Below are positions 26,741 to 35,007 of a stretch of DNA of 64,000 nucleotides, in pieces. The stretch comes from RFTU01 sp046094505 (lineage in GTDB: Bacteria > Pseudomonadota > Gammaproteobacteria > Burkholderiales > Burkholderiaceae_C), in contig JBJTHN010000065.1 in the NCBI GenBank assembly GCA_046094505.1, positions 1 to 64,000 on the forward strand. Direction: 5' to 3'. How positions within the stretch are numbered: the stretch's first letter is position 1; every line of letters starts with the position of its first letter. Position numbers and translations under genes: made by a program. The notes beneath the pieces are model-generated. The model was not told the DNA's origin, did not search any database, and was given only the letters and a program-made list of their open reading frames with translations.

Positions 26741-27168
26741 CAACTGGTGGCCTCCTGAAGGCCGCGCGCCTTGGCCTGCTTGAGCCGCCAGCGGACATGC
26801 ACGGCACTGGCGGTGAACAGCACCAGGCACAGCAGCACCTCGATGCAGGCCAGGATCCATGAGGGGTAGGGGTCTGAGGTGGCGCGTACAACCCCTTCGG
26901 TGAAGTACAGCCAAACCAGGAGGCTCACCCACCGGTGCGTGTACATCCGGTGCTTGAGCAGGCCCACCAAGGGAAAGAGCAAGGGGATCACCTTGAGCAC
27001 CAGGGTCCGGTTGCCCGTGGGCGCCAGCACCAGCTCCCAGGCCAGGCCCAGCACCACCAAGCCCAGCAGGGCGCCAATCGACAAAGCCCGGGTGGCCTGC
27101 ACCACGCGGTCGGCTGAGCCGAGGGGGCTGGCGGGTTGGGCAGCGGTGGCGGGGTCAGAGTGGTTCAT
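26740..27168 (-). CDS. DUF2069 family membrane protein
   Basis: The 142-residue protein is mostly hydrophobic, with about four membrane helices, and resembles the DUF2069 family of predicted inner-membrane proteins of unknown function. Family-like features are the segments ILACIEVLLCLVLFTASAVHV and LLKHRMYTHRWVSLL. The N-terminal 25 residues are soluble and Ala/Pro-rich. The start at 27168 avoids a long antisense-like extension. It is followed directly by the FAD oxidase, with a one-base stop/start overlap (TGATG), so the two are probably translated together. Confidence 0.75.
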   Translation of the reverse strand: MNHSDPATAAQPASPLGSADRVVQATRALSIGALLGLVVLGLAWELVLAPTGNRTLVLKVIPLLFPLVGLLKHRMYTHRWVSLLVWLYFTEGVVRATSDPYPSWILACIEVLLCLVLFTASAVHVRWRLKQAKARGLQEATS

Positions 27169-27245
27169 GGCTGTGATGATAGGCCGATGGACCGTGCCCG
27201 CCGTATGCGGGGCCTCTGGTGCTTGTGCACGCCCCACGGCGGTGC

Positions 27246-28058
27246 TTACGCCACAAACCCACCCGTGATCCCGCGCAGGATGCGCAGGAAGTCTTCGGGG
27301 TCCTCTTGCATGAGGCCATGTCCCGTGGCCAGGGTATGCACCTGTGCGTGCAGCCCCACCTGCAGCACGCGGCTGGCCTTGGGCAGTGTCATCTGATCAC
27401 GTGCCCCCAACACGAGGTGGGTGCGGGCCTGCACCAGAGGCATCGCCGCTTCGGCTCCTCGGTAGGCGTCGCACAGCTTGAAGTCGTGGCTGAACAGGTT
27501 CACATCGCGATTCGAACCCAGCACGCGGTGCATCAAGGCCCGGTTTCCGCCATGCAGCCAGAAGCCCGGGCCAGGGTAGCTGGGTTTGGATGCCCAACTG
27601 CTGAGCGTGTACTGATTGACCATGTCGATGCCCTGGGCGGGTCGCTGTTCGGCTGCCTCGAGCAGGGCCGGCGAGACGGCCATGGGGTAGGCGGTGCCCA
27701 CCATCACCAGATCGGCAACCCGGTCAGGGCGGCGTGCGGCGGCCTCCAACGCGATCAAGGACCCCATGCTGTGGCCCACCAGGCACACGCGTCCCGCGCC
27801 TACGGCGTCCAGCACCTGCCAAAGCGCCAGTGCGCCTTCTTCGATGGAGGCGCAGACAGGGCCGATGCTGCGCATATGGCCCGGCTGGTCCAGTGCCAAC
27901 ACGCTGTAGCCATGGTGCGCCATCCACCGCGCCGGCAGGGTCCAAACGCTGTGGTCGTGCAGCGCGCCGTGGATGAACACCACGCAGGGCAGGGTGGGGT
28001 CGAAGGGCCGCCCACCGGTGTAGGCATAGATCTGGCGGTCACCCAGTTCGATGTTCAT
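27246..28058 (-). CDS. Alpha/beta-fold hydrolase
   Basis: This 270-residue protein has the alpha/beta hydrolase pattern: an oxyanion region near FIHGALHDHSVW (28-39), nucleophile S97 in GHSMGS, a likely acid in VLGARDQMT (about 225), and a likely catalytic His in ATGHGLMQEDPEDF (about 250). The family covers esterases, lactonases and acyltransferases, and the substrate cannot be read. The ATG overlaps the metY stop (ATGA), which ties its translation to O-acetylhomoserine metabolism, so an ester hydrolase acting on a related compound is a possible but unproven role. Confidence 0.82.
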   Translation of the reverse strand: MNIELGDRQIYAYTGGRPFDPTLPCVVFIHGALHDHSVWTLPARWMAHHGYSVLALDQPGHMRSIGPVCASIEEGALALWQVLDAVGAGRVCLVGHSMGSLIALEAAARRPDRVADLVMVGTAYPMAVSPALLEAAEQRPAQGIDMVNQYTLSSWASKPSYPGPGFWLHGGNRALMHRVLGSNRDVNLFSHDFKLCDAYRGAEAAMPLVQARTHLVLGARDQMTLPKASRVLQVGLHAQVHTLATGHGLMQEDPEDFLRILRGITGGFVA

Positions 28059-29395
28059 GTGGCACCTGGCGCAGCCGTGGGGGACGTGTTGGGTTTGCTG
28101 GCGGCCCTTTCAGCCACCTTGAAGGCGCGCTTCAGATCATCGATGAGGTCGTCGGCCGACTCCAGCCCGATGGACAGGCGGATCGTGCCGGGCCCGATCC
28201 CGCTGATTCGCAGCGCATCGTCGCTCATCCGGAAATGGGTGGTGGAGGCGGGGTGGATGACCAGCGAGCGGCAGTCGCCGACGTTGGCCAGGTGTGAAAA
28301 CACCTGCAAGGCCTCGATGAAGGCGCGCCCCTGCTCACGAGTGCCCCGGAGGTTGAAACTGAACACGGCACCAGCGCCGCGTGGCAGCAGCCGTGTGGCC
28401 AGGGCGTGGTCAGGGTGGGACGGCAGTTCGGGGTAGGCCACGTCCAGCACCAGGGGATGGCTGCACAGGAATTCCACCACGCGCCGGGTGTTGGCCACAT
28501 GGCGTTCCATGCGCAGGGGCAGGGTCTCCAGGCCCTGCAGCATCAACCAGGCGGTGTGTGGGCTCATGCACGCACCGAAGTCGCGCAGTCCCTCGCGCCG
28601 GGCCCGCAGCAGAAAAGCGCCGGTCGAGCTCTCTTCGGAAAAGTTCATGCCGTGGAAGCCCTCGTACGGTTGGCTCAGCTCGGGGAAGCGGGGGCTGGCG
28701 GCCCAGTCGAAGCGGCCCCCGTCCAGCACCACGCCGCCCACCACCGTGCCATGCCCGCACAGGAACTTGGTGGCCGAGTGAAACACCAGGTCCGCGCCCA
28801 ACTCCAGAGGCTTCATCAGCCAGGGGGTGGTAAACGTGGAGTCCACCAGCAGCGGAAGGCCGGCCTCGTGCGCCACGGCCGACACCGAGGGAATGTCCAG
28901 CACGTCCAGACCGGGGTTGCCCAGGGTTTCGCCAAACAGCAGCCGGGTTTGCGGACGTATGGCTTGCCGCCAGGCGTCCAGGTCGCGAGGCGCAACGAAA
29001 GTGGTCTCGATTCCAAAGCGCCGCAGCGTGTAGGCCAACAGGTTGTGTGAGCCGCCGTACAGCGCGCCGCTGGCCACGATGTGCGCGCCTGCACCGGCCA
29101 AGGTGGCCACGGCCAGGTGCAGGGCCGCCTGGCCACTGGCCGTGGCCACAGCCCCCACGGCCCCTTCGAGGGCGGACATGCGTTCCTCGAAGACCGCATT
29201 GGTGGGGTTGCTGATGCGGCTGTACACATGGCCTGGCCGCTCCATGTTGAAGAGCGAGGCCGCGTGTTCGGCGTCCTGGAACACGAAGGAGGTGCTCAGG
29301 TGCAGGGGCACGGCGCGTGCGCCGGTGCTGGGGTCTGGCGCCGCGCCGGCGTGCAGGGCCAAAGTATCGAAATGGGGTGCGCTGTATCCGGCCAT
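28055..29395 (-). CDS. metY: O-acetylhomoserine (thiol)-lyase / aminocarboxypropyltransferase
   Basis: MetY makes homocysteine (or methionine) from O-acetylhomoserine and sulfide or methanethiol, a route for direct sulfhydrylation. The 446-residue PLP enzyme is of the gamma-family (Cys/Met metabolism). The PLP lysine is K210 in LVFHSATKFLCGHG, YSRISNPT is at 58-65, and DSTFTTPWLMKP is near 185-196. The length is that of MetY (about 430) rather than the shorter MetZ or MetB (about 390). A succinyl ester preference cannot be excluded. It heads a leftward operon with the hydrolase, DUF2069 and FAD oxidase genes. Confidence 0.85.
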   Translation of the reverse strand: MAGYSAPHFDTLALHAGAAPDPSTGARAVPLHLSTSFVFQDAEHAASLFNMERPGHVYSRISNPTNAVFEERMSALEGAVGAVATASGQAALHLAVATLAGAGAHIVASGALYGGSHNLLAYTLRRFGIETTFVAPRDLDAWRQAIRPQTRLLFGETLGNPGLDVLDIPSVSAVAHEAGLPLLVDSTFTTPWLMKPLELGADLVFHSATKFLCGHGTVVGGVVLDGGRFDWAASPRFPELSQPYEGFHGMNFSEESSTGAFLLRARREGLRDFGACMSPHTAWLMLQGLETLPLRMERHVANTRRVVEFLCSHPLVLDVAYPELPSHPDHALATRLLPRGAGAVFSFNLRGTREQGRAFIEALQVFSHLANVGDCRSLVIHPASTTHFRMSDDALRISGIGPGTIRLSIGLESADDLIDDLKRAFKVAERAASKPNTSPTAAPGAT

Positions 29396-29412
29396 GGAAG
29401 AGCCTTTGGGCG

Positions 29413-29441
29413 TTGGATTGCGCTTTATTGTGTGCTATGTT
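29413..29441 (+). promoter_or_regulatory. Probable extended -10 promoter of the CBS-domain gene
   Basis: TTGGAT (29413-29418) and TATGTT (29436-29441) are separated by 17 bases, and a TGC precedes the -10 to make an extended -10. The element faces rightward in the metY/CBS divergent gap and would give an approximately 55-base leader before ATG 29504. Confidence 0.5.
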
Positions 29442-29503
29442 GGGTGCTCTCCCGACTCCTAGCGTTCCCCCTCAGCCACCCCCGAACACCAGCAGGCAGC
29501 GTC

Positions 29504-29974
29504 ATGAAGGTCAGTGACATCCTCCGCGTCAAAGGCAGCACCTTGATTACCGTGAGCTCGGACACGCCCCTGACCGAGGCGGTCAAGACCATGGCCGAAC
29601 AGGATGCGGGGTCCCTGGTGGTCATGGACCACGGTGACCTCACCGGCATGCTCACCTTTCGGGAGGTGATTGCAGCGGTGGTGCGTAACCAGAACCAGGT
29701 GGGCACTTTGCTGGTCCGCTCGGTCATGGACGACCACCCCATGACCTGCACCATGGAAACCGAAATGGACGAGGTGCGCCGCATGATGCTGGGCCGACAC
29801 GCGCGCTACATGCCGGTCCTGGATGGCCGAACCCTGATGGGCGTGATCTCGTTCTACGACGTGGCCAAGGCCGTGGTGGATGCGCAGGACTTCGAGAACC
29901 GCATGCTCAAGGCCTACATCCGCGACTGGCCGTCCGATGGCCCAGCCGCCACCGGCGACGCCGCGCCTCGCTAG
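29504..29974 (+). CDS. CBS-domain pair protein
   Basis: This 156-residue protein consists of little more than two CBS motifs (about 6-62 and 72-130). Such stand-alone pairs typically bind adenine nucleotides (AMP, ATP, SAM) and sense energy status. Characteristic stretches are SLVVMDHGDLTGMLTFREV and YMPVLDGRTLMGVISFYDV. No partner domain is fused, so it probably regulates another protein in trans; which one is not known. The start was set at ATG 29504 because the longer frame runs far back into antisense metY. It has no obvious strong ribosome-binding site. aroC follows after 71 bases. Confidence 0.85.
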   Translation: MKVSDILRVKGSTLITVSSDTPLTEAVKTMAEQDAGSLVVMDHGDLTGMLTFREVIAAVVRNQNQVGTLLVRSVMDDHPMTCTMETEMDEVRRMMLGRHARYMPVLDGRTLMGVISFYDVAKAVVDAQDFENRMLKAYIRDWPSDGPAATGDAAPR

Positions 29975-30045
29975 CCTGGGCCTGCGGCGCGGGCGGTGTG
30001 CGGTGGCCTGTCACAATCGGGCCTTCCCTGGAACGCCCTTGACCC

Positions 30046-31149
30046 ATGTCCGGCAGCACGTTTGGCAATCTGTTTCGCGTCACCAACTTCGGTGAGAGCC
30101 ATGGCGTGGCCATCGGCTGCGTGATCGACGGCTGCCCACCCGGTATGGAGCTTCAGGAAAGCGATATTCAGCCCGACCTCGACCGTCGTCGGCCGGGCAC
30201 CAGCCGTCACGTGACCCAACGCAATGAGCCCGACGCGGTGGAGATCCTCTCGGGCGTCTACGAGGGCCAAACCACCGGTACGCCCATCGCGCTGCTGATC
30301 CGCAACACCGACCAGCGCAGCAAGGACTACGGCAACATCCTGGACACCTTTCGCCCCGGGCATGCCGACTACACCTACTGGCGCAAGTACGGGCTGCGGG
30401 ATCCCCGTGGGGGCGGGCGGTCGTCGGCGCGCTTGACCGCGCCGATGGTGGCGGCCGGTGCAGTCGCCAAGAAGTGGCTCAAGGCCCAACACGGCACCGG
30501 TTTCGTGGGCTGGATGTCGGCCCTGGGTGATCAGGAGGTTGCCTTCGAGGGCACCGAACACATCCCGAACAACCCCTTCTTTGCTGCCAACGCCAGCCAA
30601 ATCCCCGAGCTTGAGGCTTACATGGATGCCCTGCGCAAGAAGGGCGACTCGGTGGGCGCGCGCATTGAGGTGCGGGCCACCGGCGTGCCCGTGGGCCTGG
30701 GCCAGCCTTTGTTCGACAAGCTCGATGCCGACATCGCCTACGCCATGATGGGGATCAACGCCGTCAAGGGTGTGGAGATCGGCGACGGCTTTGCGGTGGT
30801 GGCCCAGAACGGCAGCGTGCACGGCGACGAGTTGTCCCCAGAGGGCTTCAGAAGCAACCATGCCGGGGGCGTGTTGGGTGGCATCAGCACCGGGCAGGAC
30901 CTGGTGGTGCGCATCGCCATCAAGCCCACCAGTTCCATCCGATGGCCCAAGGCCTCCATCGACCGCCAGCTGCAGCCGACCACGGTTGAGACCTTCGGCC
31001 GGCACGACCCCTGCGTGGGCATAAGGGCCACGCCCATCGCCGAGGCCATGCTGGCCCTGGTGCTGATGGACCACGTGCTGCTGCACCGCGCCCAGTGTGG
31101 CGACGTGCAGCTGCCGGTGGCACCGATCAAGGGTGCCTCGGCGGCGTGA
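30046..31149 (+). CDS. aroC: Chorismate synthase
   Basis: AroC converts 5-enolpyruvylshikimate 3-phosphate to chorismate with reduced FMN, the last common step to the aromatic amino acids. The 367-residue sequence has the family blocks: NFGESHG near residues 12-18, TSRHVTQRNEPDAVEILSG near 50-68, then HADYTYWRKYGLRDPRGGG (about 106-124) and MGINAVKGVEIG. The closing motif RATPIAEAMLALVLMDHVL is close to the C-terminus. Its final GTGA is also the start of the MFS gene. Confidence 0.98.
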   Translation: MSGSTFGNLFRVTNFGESHGVAIGCVIDGCPPGMELQESDIQPDLDRRRPGTSRHVTQRNEPDAVEILSGVYEGQTTGTPIALLIRNTDQRSKDYGNILDTFRPGHADYTYWRKYGLRDPRGGGRSSARLTAPMVAAGAVAKKWLKAQHGTGFVGWMSALGDQEVAFEGTEHIPNNPFFAANASQIPELEAYMDALRKKGDSVGARIEVRATGVPVGLGQPLFDKLDADIAYAMMGINAVKGVEIGDGFAVVAQNGSVHGDELSPEGFRSNHAGGVLGGISTGQDLVVRIAIKPTSSIRWPKASIDRQLQPTTVETFGRHDPCVGIRATPIAEAMLALVLMDHVLLHRAQCGDVQLPVAPIKGASAA

Positions 31150-32315
31150 ACCGTCCGCCCTGGGCGGCATTCGCCGCCGTGTCCTTCACCTACTTCGCCA
31201 GCATCGGCTTCTTCACCACCTACGCTCCGCTGTGGTTCAAGTCGCTGGGGTACTCCGCCCTGGCTATCGGCGTGATCTCGTCCCTGCAGGCCTGGACGCG
31301 GGTCTTCGTGCCCTATGCCTGGGGCTGGTTGGCCGACCACACGGGGCGTCGGGTTTGGTTGCTGCGCGCGGCCACACTGGGCTCTTTGCTGGTGGGCAGT
31401 CTGTTGGCGCCAGCCCATGCATGGGGTTGGTTGCCGCTGTGCGTGTTTTTGCTGTTCATTTGCAACGGCGGCGTGGTGCCGCTGTCCGAATCGGCCTTGG
31501 CCCGCTTCCTTCAAACCGACGGGGGCATGGATGCAGCCCGCTACGGTCGTATCCGAGTGTGGGGCTCCATCGGTTTCATCCTGTCCGTGACGGCCGCTGG
31601 GTTCATTCTGGAATCGGCGGGCATCGATGCATTTCCCTGGGTCGTCAGTGTCTTGTTGGTGCTGCTGTGCGTGGCCGCTGCCCGCCTGCCTTCCCGGGTA
31701 GACGCCGTGGCGGAAACCACGGCGCAGGAGGGCTCGGTGTGGCAGGTCCTGCGCCAGCGCCGCGTCCAGTGGTTCTTTGCCACCATCTTCTTCACGGTCC
31801 TGGGCCACACGAGCCTGTACACCTTTCTGAGCCTGTACCTGGATGAGCTGGGTTACGGCAAGTCGGCGGTGGGATTGGTGTGGGCCGTCAGCGTCTTGGC
31901 CGAGATCGCCTTCTTCTGGATGGGCACTCATTGGGCGGGGCGCTTGGAGCCGGTGCGCTGGTTGTGGTGGGCTGCGGTCTTGTGCGTGCTGCGCTTTGCT
32001 GCGATTGCGTCCATGGGTCATGTGATGGCGGTCTTGGTGGCCGCGCAGCTGCTGCATGCCGTCACGTTCGCGGCCCAACATGCGGCTTGCACGGCGCAGC
32101 TGGGGGTCTTCTTCCCGGGCCGCTTGCGGGGCAGGGGGCAGGCGCTGTACGCCGTTTTGGGTTACGGCCTGTCCGGTGTCCTCGGTGGTTTGGGCGGCGG
32201 CCTGCTGACGCAGCACCTGGGATTCGAATCGGTGTTCTGGGCTGCCACTGCTTCAGGGCTGATGGCCGTGGCCTGTGCGCATCAGCTCGCGCGACATCTC
32301 GGCGATCAGCTCTGA
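31146..32315 (+). CDS. MFS permease, HcaT-like
   Basis: This 389-residue protein has about 12 hydrophobic segments and the pattern of the MFS_1-like phenylpropionate permease (HcaT) group, including AWTRVFVPYAWGWLADHTGRR (the loop 2-3 D-x-x-G-R-R signature, near 45-65). The substrate is unknown; transport of an aromatic acid is the family's usual activity. The start is GTG 31146, overlapping the aroC stop as GTGA, and gives an N-terminus that goes straight into the first helix. The last 63 bases overlap nnr on the other strand. Confidence 0.8.
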   Translation: MNRPPWAAFAAVSFTYFASIGFFTTYAPLWFKSLGYSALAIGVISSLQAWTRVFVPYAWGWLADHTGRRVWLLRAATLGSLLVGSLLAPAHAWGWLPLCVFLLFICNGGVVPLSESALARFLQTDGGMDAARYGRIRVWGSIGFILSVTAAGFILESAGIDAFPWVVSVLLVLLCVAAARLPSRVDAVAETTAQEGSVWQVLRQRRVQWFFATIFFTVLGHTSLYTFLSLYLDELGYGKSAVGLVWAVSVLAEIAFFWMGTHWAGRLEPVRWLWWAAVLCVLRFAAIASMGHVMAVLVAAQLLHAVTFAAQHAACTAQLGVFFPGRLRGRGQALYAVLGYGLSGVLGGLGGGLLTQHLGFESVFWAATASGLMAVACAHQLARHLGDQL

Positions 32316-33980
32316 GGCCGGTAGAACCAGGGACCGGCAGCGCCCTGTTTCAGCCTCCAGGTGATCGGCCGCTTTGCCATGCAGGTGCACACAGGCGGCC
32401 ACCACATCGTGCAGGCTCGTGCGCTGCGCATGGGTGCTGGCCCATGCGCCTGCGATCCAACCCGCCAAGACATCGCCGGTGCCGCCGGTGGCCAAGCGTG
32501 CGTTGCCACTGCCATTGATCCACGGCACCTGGCCGGGGCTGGCCACCACCGTACCGGCACCCTTGAGCACCACGGTGGCACCACTGCGGTCGGCCAGGCG
32601 CTGGGCAGCGGCCAAGCGGTCCGACTGCACCTGAGCGGTGGTCAGGCCCAACAAACGGGCGGCCTCGAGCGGGTGGGGCGTCAGCACCGTGTGAGCGCCA
32701 TGGTGCGGGCGGGCCCGCAGCCGGGCCCACAAGGGCCCCTCTGCGGCCAGTGCGTTCAGGGCGTCGGCGTCCAAGACCAGGCGCCAAGCGCGCGTGAGCA
32801 GGGTGGGCAGGAGCGGGGCTATGAGGGTGCCGCCCCCGCAGCCGGCCACCACCACAGCCGGTGCCAAGCTGGCCCGGGCCAGGTCGGAAACCGTGCGCGT
32901 CATCACCTCGGGCGCCAGCTCATCCACCAGCCCTGGGGGTTCCGGGCGGCCTTTGTGGGACTCCGATGGTCCGGGCGCGGCGCCGCCCTGCAGTTCCACC
33001 CGGTGCACGCGGCCGGCGCCGGCCGCCACGGCCGCGCGTGAGGCCAGCCGCAGTGCGCCCACCATGCCGGGCGCACCGCCCACCAGCCAAACGTCTCCAA
33101 AGCTTCCCTTGTGACCGCTTGCCCGTGCCTGGCCATCGGGCTGCAGGCGGCTGCTGCGCAGGAGTGCCAAGGCCTCGGTGGGCACCAAGTGAGCGGCTGG
33201 CGCGTGTGGCGGCGTTGGCGTCAGCGGTTCAACGCCCAAGGCATCAAACCAAACTTCACCGACCCAGTCGCCTGCCTCATGGGTGTACAGGCCGGGCTTG
33301 AGCGTCAGCACGCTCAAGGTGTGGTGGGCTCGCACGGCACAGGCCTGGCCCTCGGTATCCAGCAGCCGTGCACCCGTGTCCGGGTGTAGCCCGCTGGGCA
33401 GGTCGACGCTGAGCACGCGCACGTCGGGCTGCGCCTGGGTGCAGGCGTTGATCCAGCCGATCGCCTCGGCCACGGGCGGGGGCAGCGGTGAGCGGGCACC
33501 CAGCCCAAGCAGGGCATCGATGATCAGCAGCCCGTGGCTGGGCACGGTGGGCCGCGCCGCGCAGGCGCCCGGCCCCACCCACGTGGGCCAAGGCTGAACG
33601 GTGAGGCCTGCCGCCACAGCCTGCTGCCGTGCGCGGCGTGCTTCAGGGCTGTTGGCGGCCTGCACCTCCCAGACCACGGGCGCCAAGCCTGCGGCCTGCA
33701 GACGCCCAGCGGCCACCCACCCATCCCCGCCGTTGTGGCCTGATCCGGTCAGCACCCAGATGCTGCTACCCGGGGGCGCCACGGCCACGGCCAGGCGGGC
33801 CACAGCGGCGCCGGCACGCTCCAGAAGGCTGGGCACGGGAGGGCTGGGCAACGCTTGGCCGTCCGCGGGATGTCCGGTCGAGGCCTGGGCTTCCAGGCTG
33901 CGGGTGGCCTTTGCGTTCCACAAGGGCCAAGCGCCGTTTGGGCACGGGATGCGGCGGGGGCGCCAGGGGGCGTGGGCCAA
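32253..33980 (-). CDS. nnr: Bifunctional NAD(P)HX epimerase/dehydratase
   Basis: This fusion repairs hydrated NAD(P)H: the N-terminal YjeF/NnrE half epimerises NAD(P)HX and the C-terminal ribokinase-like NnrD half dehydrates the S form with ADP or ATP. Signals are GSGHNGGDGWVAAGRL (NnrE nucleotide loop) in the first third, LTPHPLEAARLLG in the NnrD half, and ATGGTGDVLAGWIAG near the end. The start was set at TTG 33980, because AAGGAG lies 10 bases upstream on this strand and no in-frame ATG or GTG is near. The product is 575 residues, longer than E. coli's 515. It is transcribed leftward, away from rpsB. Confidence 0.85.
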   Translation of the reverse strand: MAHAPWRPRRIPCPNGAWPLWNAKATRSLEAQASTGHPADGQALPSPPVPSLLERAGAAVARLAVAVAPPGSSIWVLTGSGHNGGDGWVAAGRLQAAGLAPVVWEVQAANSPEARRARQQAVAAGLTVQPWPTWVGPGACAARPTVPSHGLLIIDALLGLGARSPLPPPVAEAIGWINACTQAQPDVRVLSVDLPSGLHPDTGARLLDTEGQACAVRAHHTLSVLTLKPGLYTHEAGDWVGEVWFDALGVEPLTPTPPHAPAAHLVPTEALALLRSSRLQPDGQARASGHKGSFGDVWLVGGAPGMVGALRLASRAAVAAGAGRVHRVELQGGAAPGPSESHKGRPEPPGLVDELAPEVMTRTVSDLARASLAPAVVVAGCGGGTLIAPLLPTLLTRAWRLVLDADALNALAAEGPLWARLRARPHHGAHTVLTPHPLEAARLLGLTTAQVQSDRLAAAQRLADRSGATVVLKGAGTVVASPGQVPWINGSGNARLATGGTGDVLAGWIAGAWASTHAQRTSLHDVVAACVHLHGKAADHLEAETGRCRSLVLPASELIAEMSRELMRTGHGHQP

Positions 33981-33983
33981 GCC

Positions 33984-33992
33984 TGCTATACT
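33984..33992 (+). promoter_or_regulatory. Extended -10 promoter of rpsB
   Basis: TGC at 33984-33986 and TATACT at 33987-33992 make an extended -10 without a good -35. The predicted start is near 34000, giving a leader of about 130 bases before rpsB with a 14-bp perfect palindrome (34003-34016) at its 5' end. The same bases overlap the nnr ribosome-binding site (AAGGAG on the minus strand, 33991-33996). Confidence 0.6.
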
Positions 33993-34002
33993 CCTTGGGT
34001 TT

Positions 34003-34016
34003 ACCCGAATTCGGGT
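34003..34016. repeat. 14-bp perfect palindrome in the rpsB leader
   Basis: ACCCGAATTCGGGT reads the same on both strands and would form a short 5' hairpin at the very start of the rpsB transcript, or a dimeric protein site between the divergent genes. The rpsB leader is the S2 autoregulation site in several bacteria; which role applies here cannot be told. Confidence 0.5.
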
Positions 34017-34130
34017 GAGCCAATCGCGGATCCAGCCACCAGAGGTGTTTCGGTTCGGCAAGCACCCTGTTCCAGGGGCTTCGAAGCGGAATTTCGGCGG
34101 GATTCTAGACCCAACCTTCTAGGAGAAATC

Positions 34131-34880
34131 ATGTCTGTCAGCATGCGCGAAATGCTGGAAGCCGGTGTGCACTTCGGTCACCAAACCCGCTTCTGGAACC
34201 CCAAGATGGCCCCCTTCATCTACGGCCATCGCAACAAGATCCACATCATCAACCTGGAAAAGACCCAGCCGCTTTTCCAGGACGGCTTGAAGTTCATTCG
34301 CCAGTTGGCCGCGCGCCGGGGCACCATCATGCTGGTGGGTACCAAGCGCCAGGCCCGCGAGGTGGTGGCCGCCGAAGCGCAGCGCTGCGGCATGCCCTAC
34401 GTCGATCAACGCTGGTTGGGCGGCATGCTGACCAACTTCAAGACCGTCAAGGGCTCCTTGAAGAAGCTCAAGGACATGCAGGCTCAAGTGGAGGCTGGCA
34501 CACAGCCCGCCATCAAGAAGGAAGCTCTGATGTTCCAGCGCGAGATCGCCAAGCTGGAAAAGGACATTGGCGGCATCGCTGATATGGCGGCCTTGCCCGA
34601 TGCTCTGTTCGTGATCGACGTGGGCTATCACAAGATCGCCATTCAAGAAGCCAACAAGCTGGGTATTCCGGTGGTCGGCGTGGTGGACACCAACCACTCC
34701 CCTGACGGAATCGACTACGTGATCCCGGGCAATGACGACTCCGCCAAGGCTGTGGCCCTGTATGCCCGCGCCGTGGCAGACGCCGTGCTGGACGGCAAGG
34801 CCAACGCGACGCAGGAACTCGCACAGGCCGTGGCCGGCGCTGAAGGCGACGAGTTCGTCGAGGTCAACGAAGGGGCCTGA
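34131..34880 (+). CDS. rpsB: 30S ribosomal protein S2
   Basis: S2 binds late at the neck of the 30S subunit and is needed for S1 recruitment. The 249-residue protein has all family signatures, including MLEAGVHFGHQTRFWNPKM near the start and the segment around GIPVVGVVDTNHSPDGIDYVIPGNDD at about 181-206. ATG 34131 has the strong ribosome-binding site AGGAGAAATC. It is the first gene of the rpsB-tsf-pyrH-frr run. A terminator-like hairpin follows 80 bases after its stop. Confidence 0.98.
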   Translation: MSVSMREMLEAGVHFGHQTRFWNPKMAPFIYGHRNKIHIINLEKTQPLFQDGLKFIRQLAARRGTIMLVGTKRQAREVVAAEAQRCGMPYVDQRWLGGMLTNFKTVKGSLKKLKDMQAQVEAGTQPAIKKEALMFQREIAKLEKDIGGIADMAALPDALFVIDVGYHKIAIQEANKLGIPVVGVVDTNHSPDGIDYVIPGNDDSAKAVALYARAVADAVLDGKANATQELAQAVAGAEGDEFVEVNEGA

Positions 34881-34960
34881 TGCCCGCGGCAAGCAGGTCC
34901 GTTCGTTAAGGGCCTGTTCGCTGCAGCCGGGTTCGTGATCGACCCGGCACCCACATTCCC

Positions 34961-34986
34961 AAGGGGGGCCTGCGCGGCCCCTTTTT
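34961..34986 (+). terminator. Terminator-like hairpin between rpsB and tsf
   Basis: AAGGGGGGCC pairs with GGCCCCTTTTT across the loop TGCGC (10-bp stem with two G-U pairs) and ends in five T. It sits before tsf, where in E. coli partial termination lowers tsf relative to rpsB. Read-through into tsf is expected, so it is probably an attenuator. Confidence 0.75.
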
Positions 34987-35007
34987 CAAACCGATGGAGA
35001 AGACGAG

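Noticed and set aside
30738..32216. A 492-codon minus-strand frame opposite aroC and the MFS permease
   Set aside because: Gln/His/Arg-rich composition and no hydrophobic or catalytic pattern, unlike the plus-strand genes.
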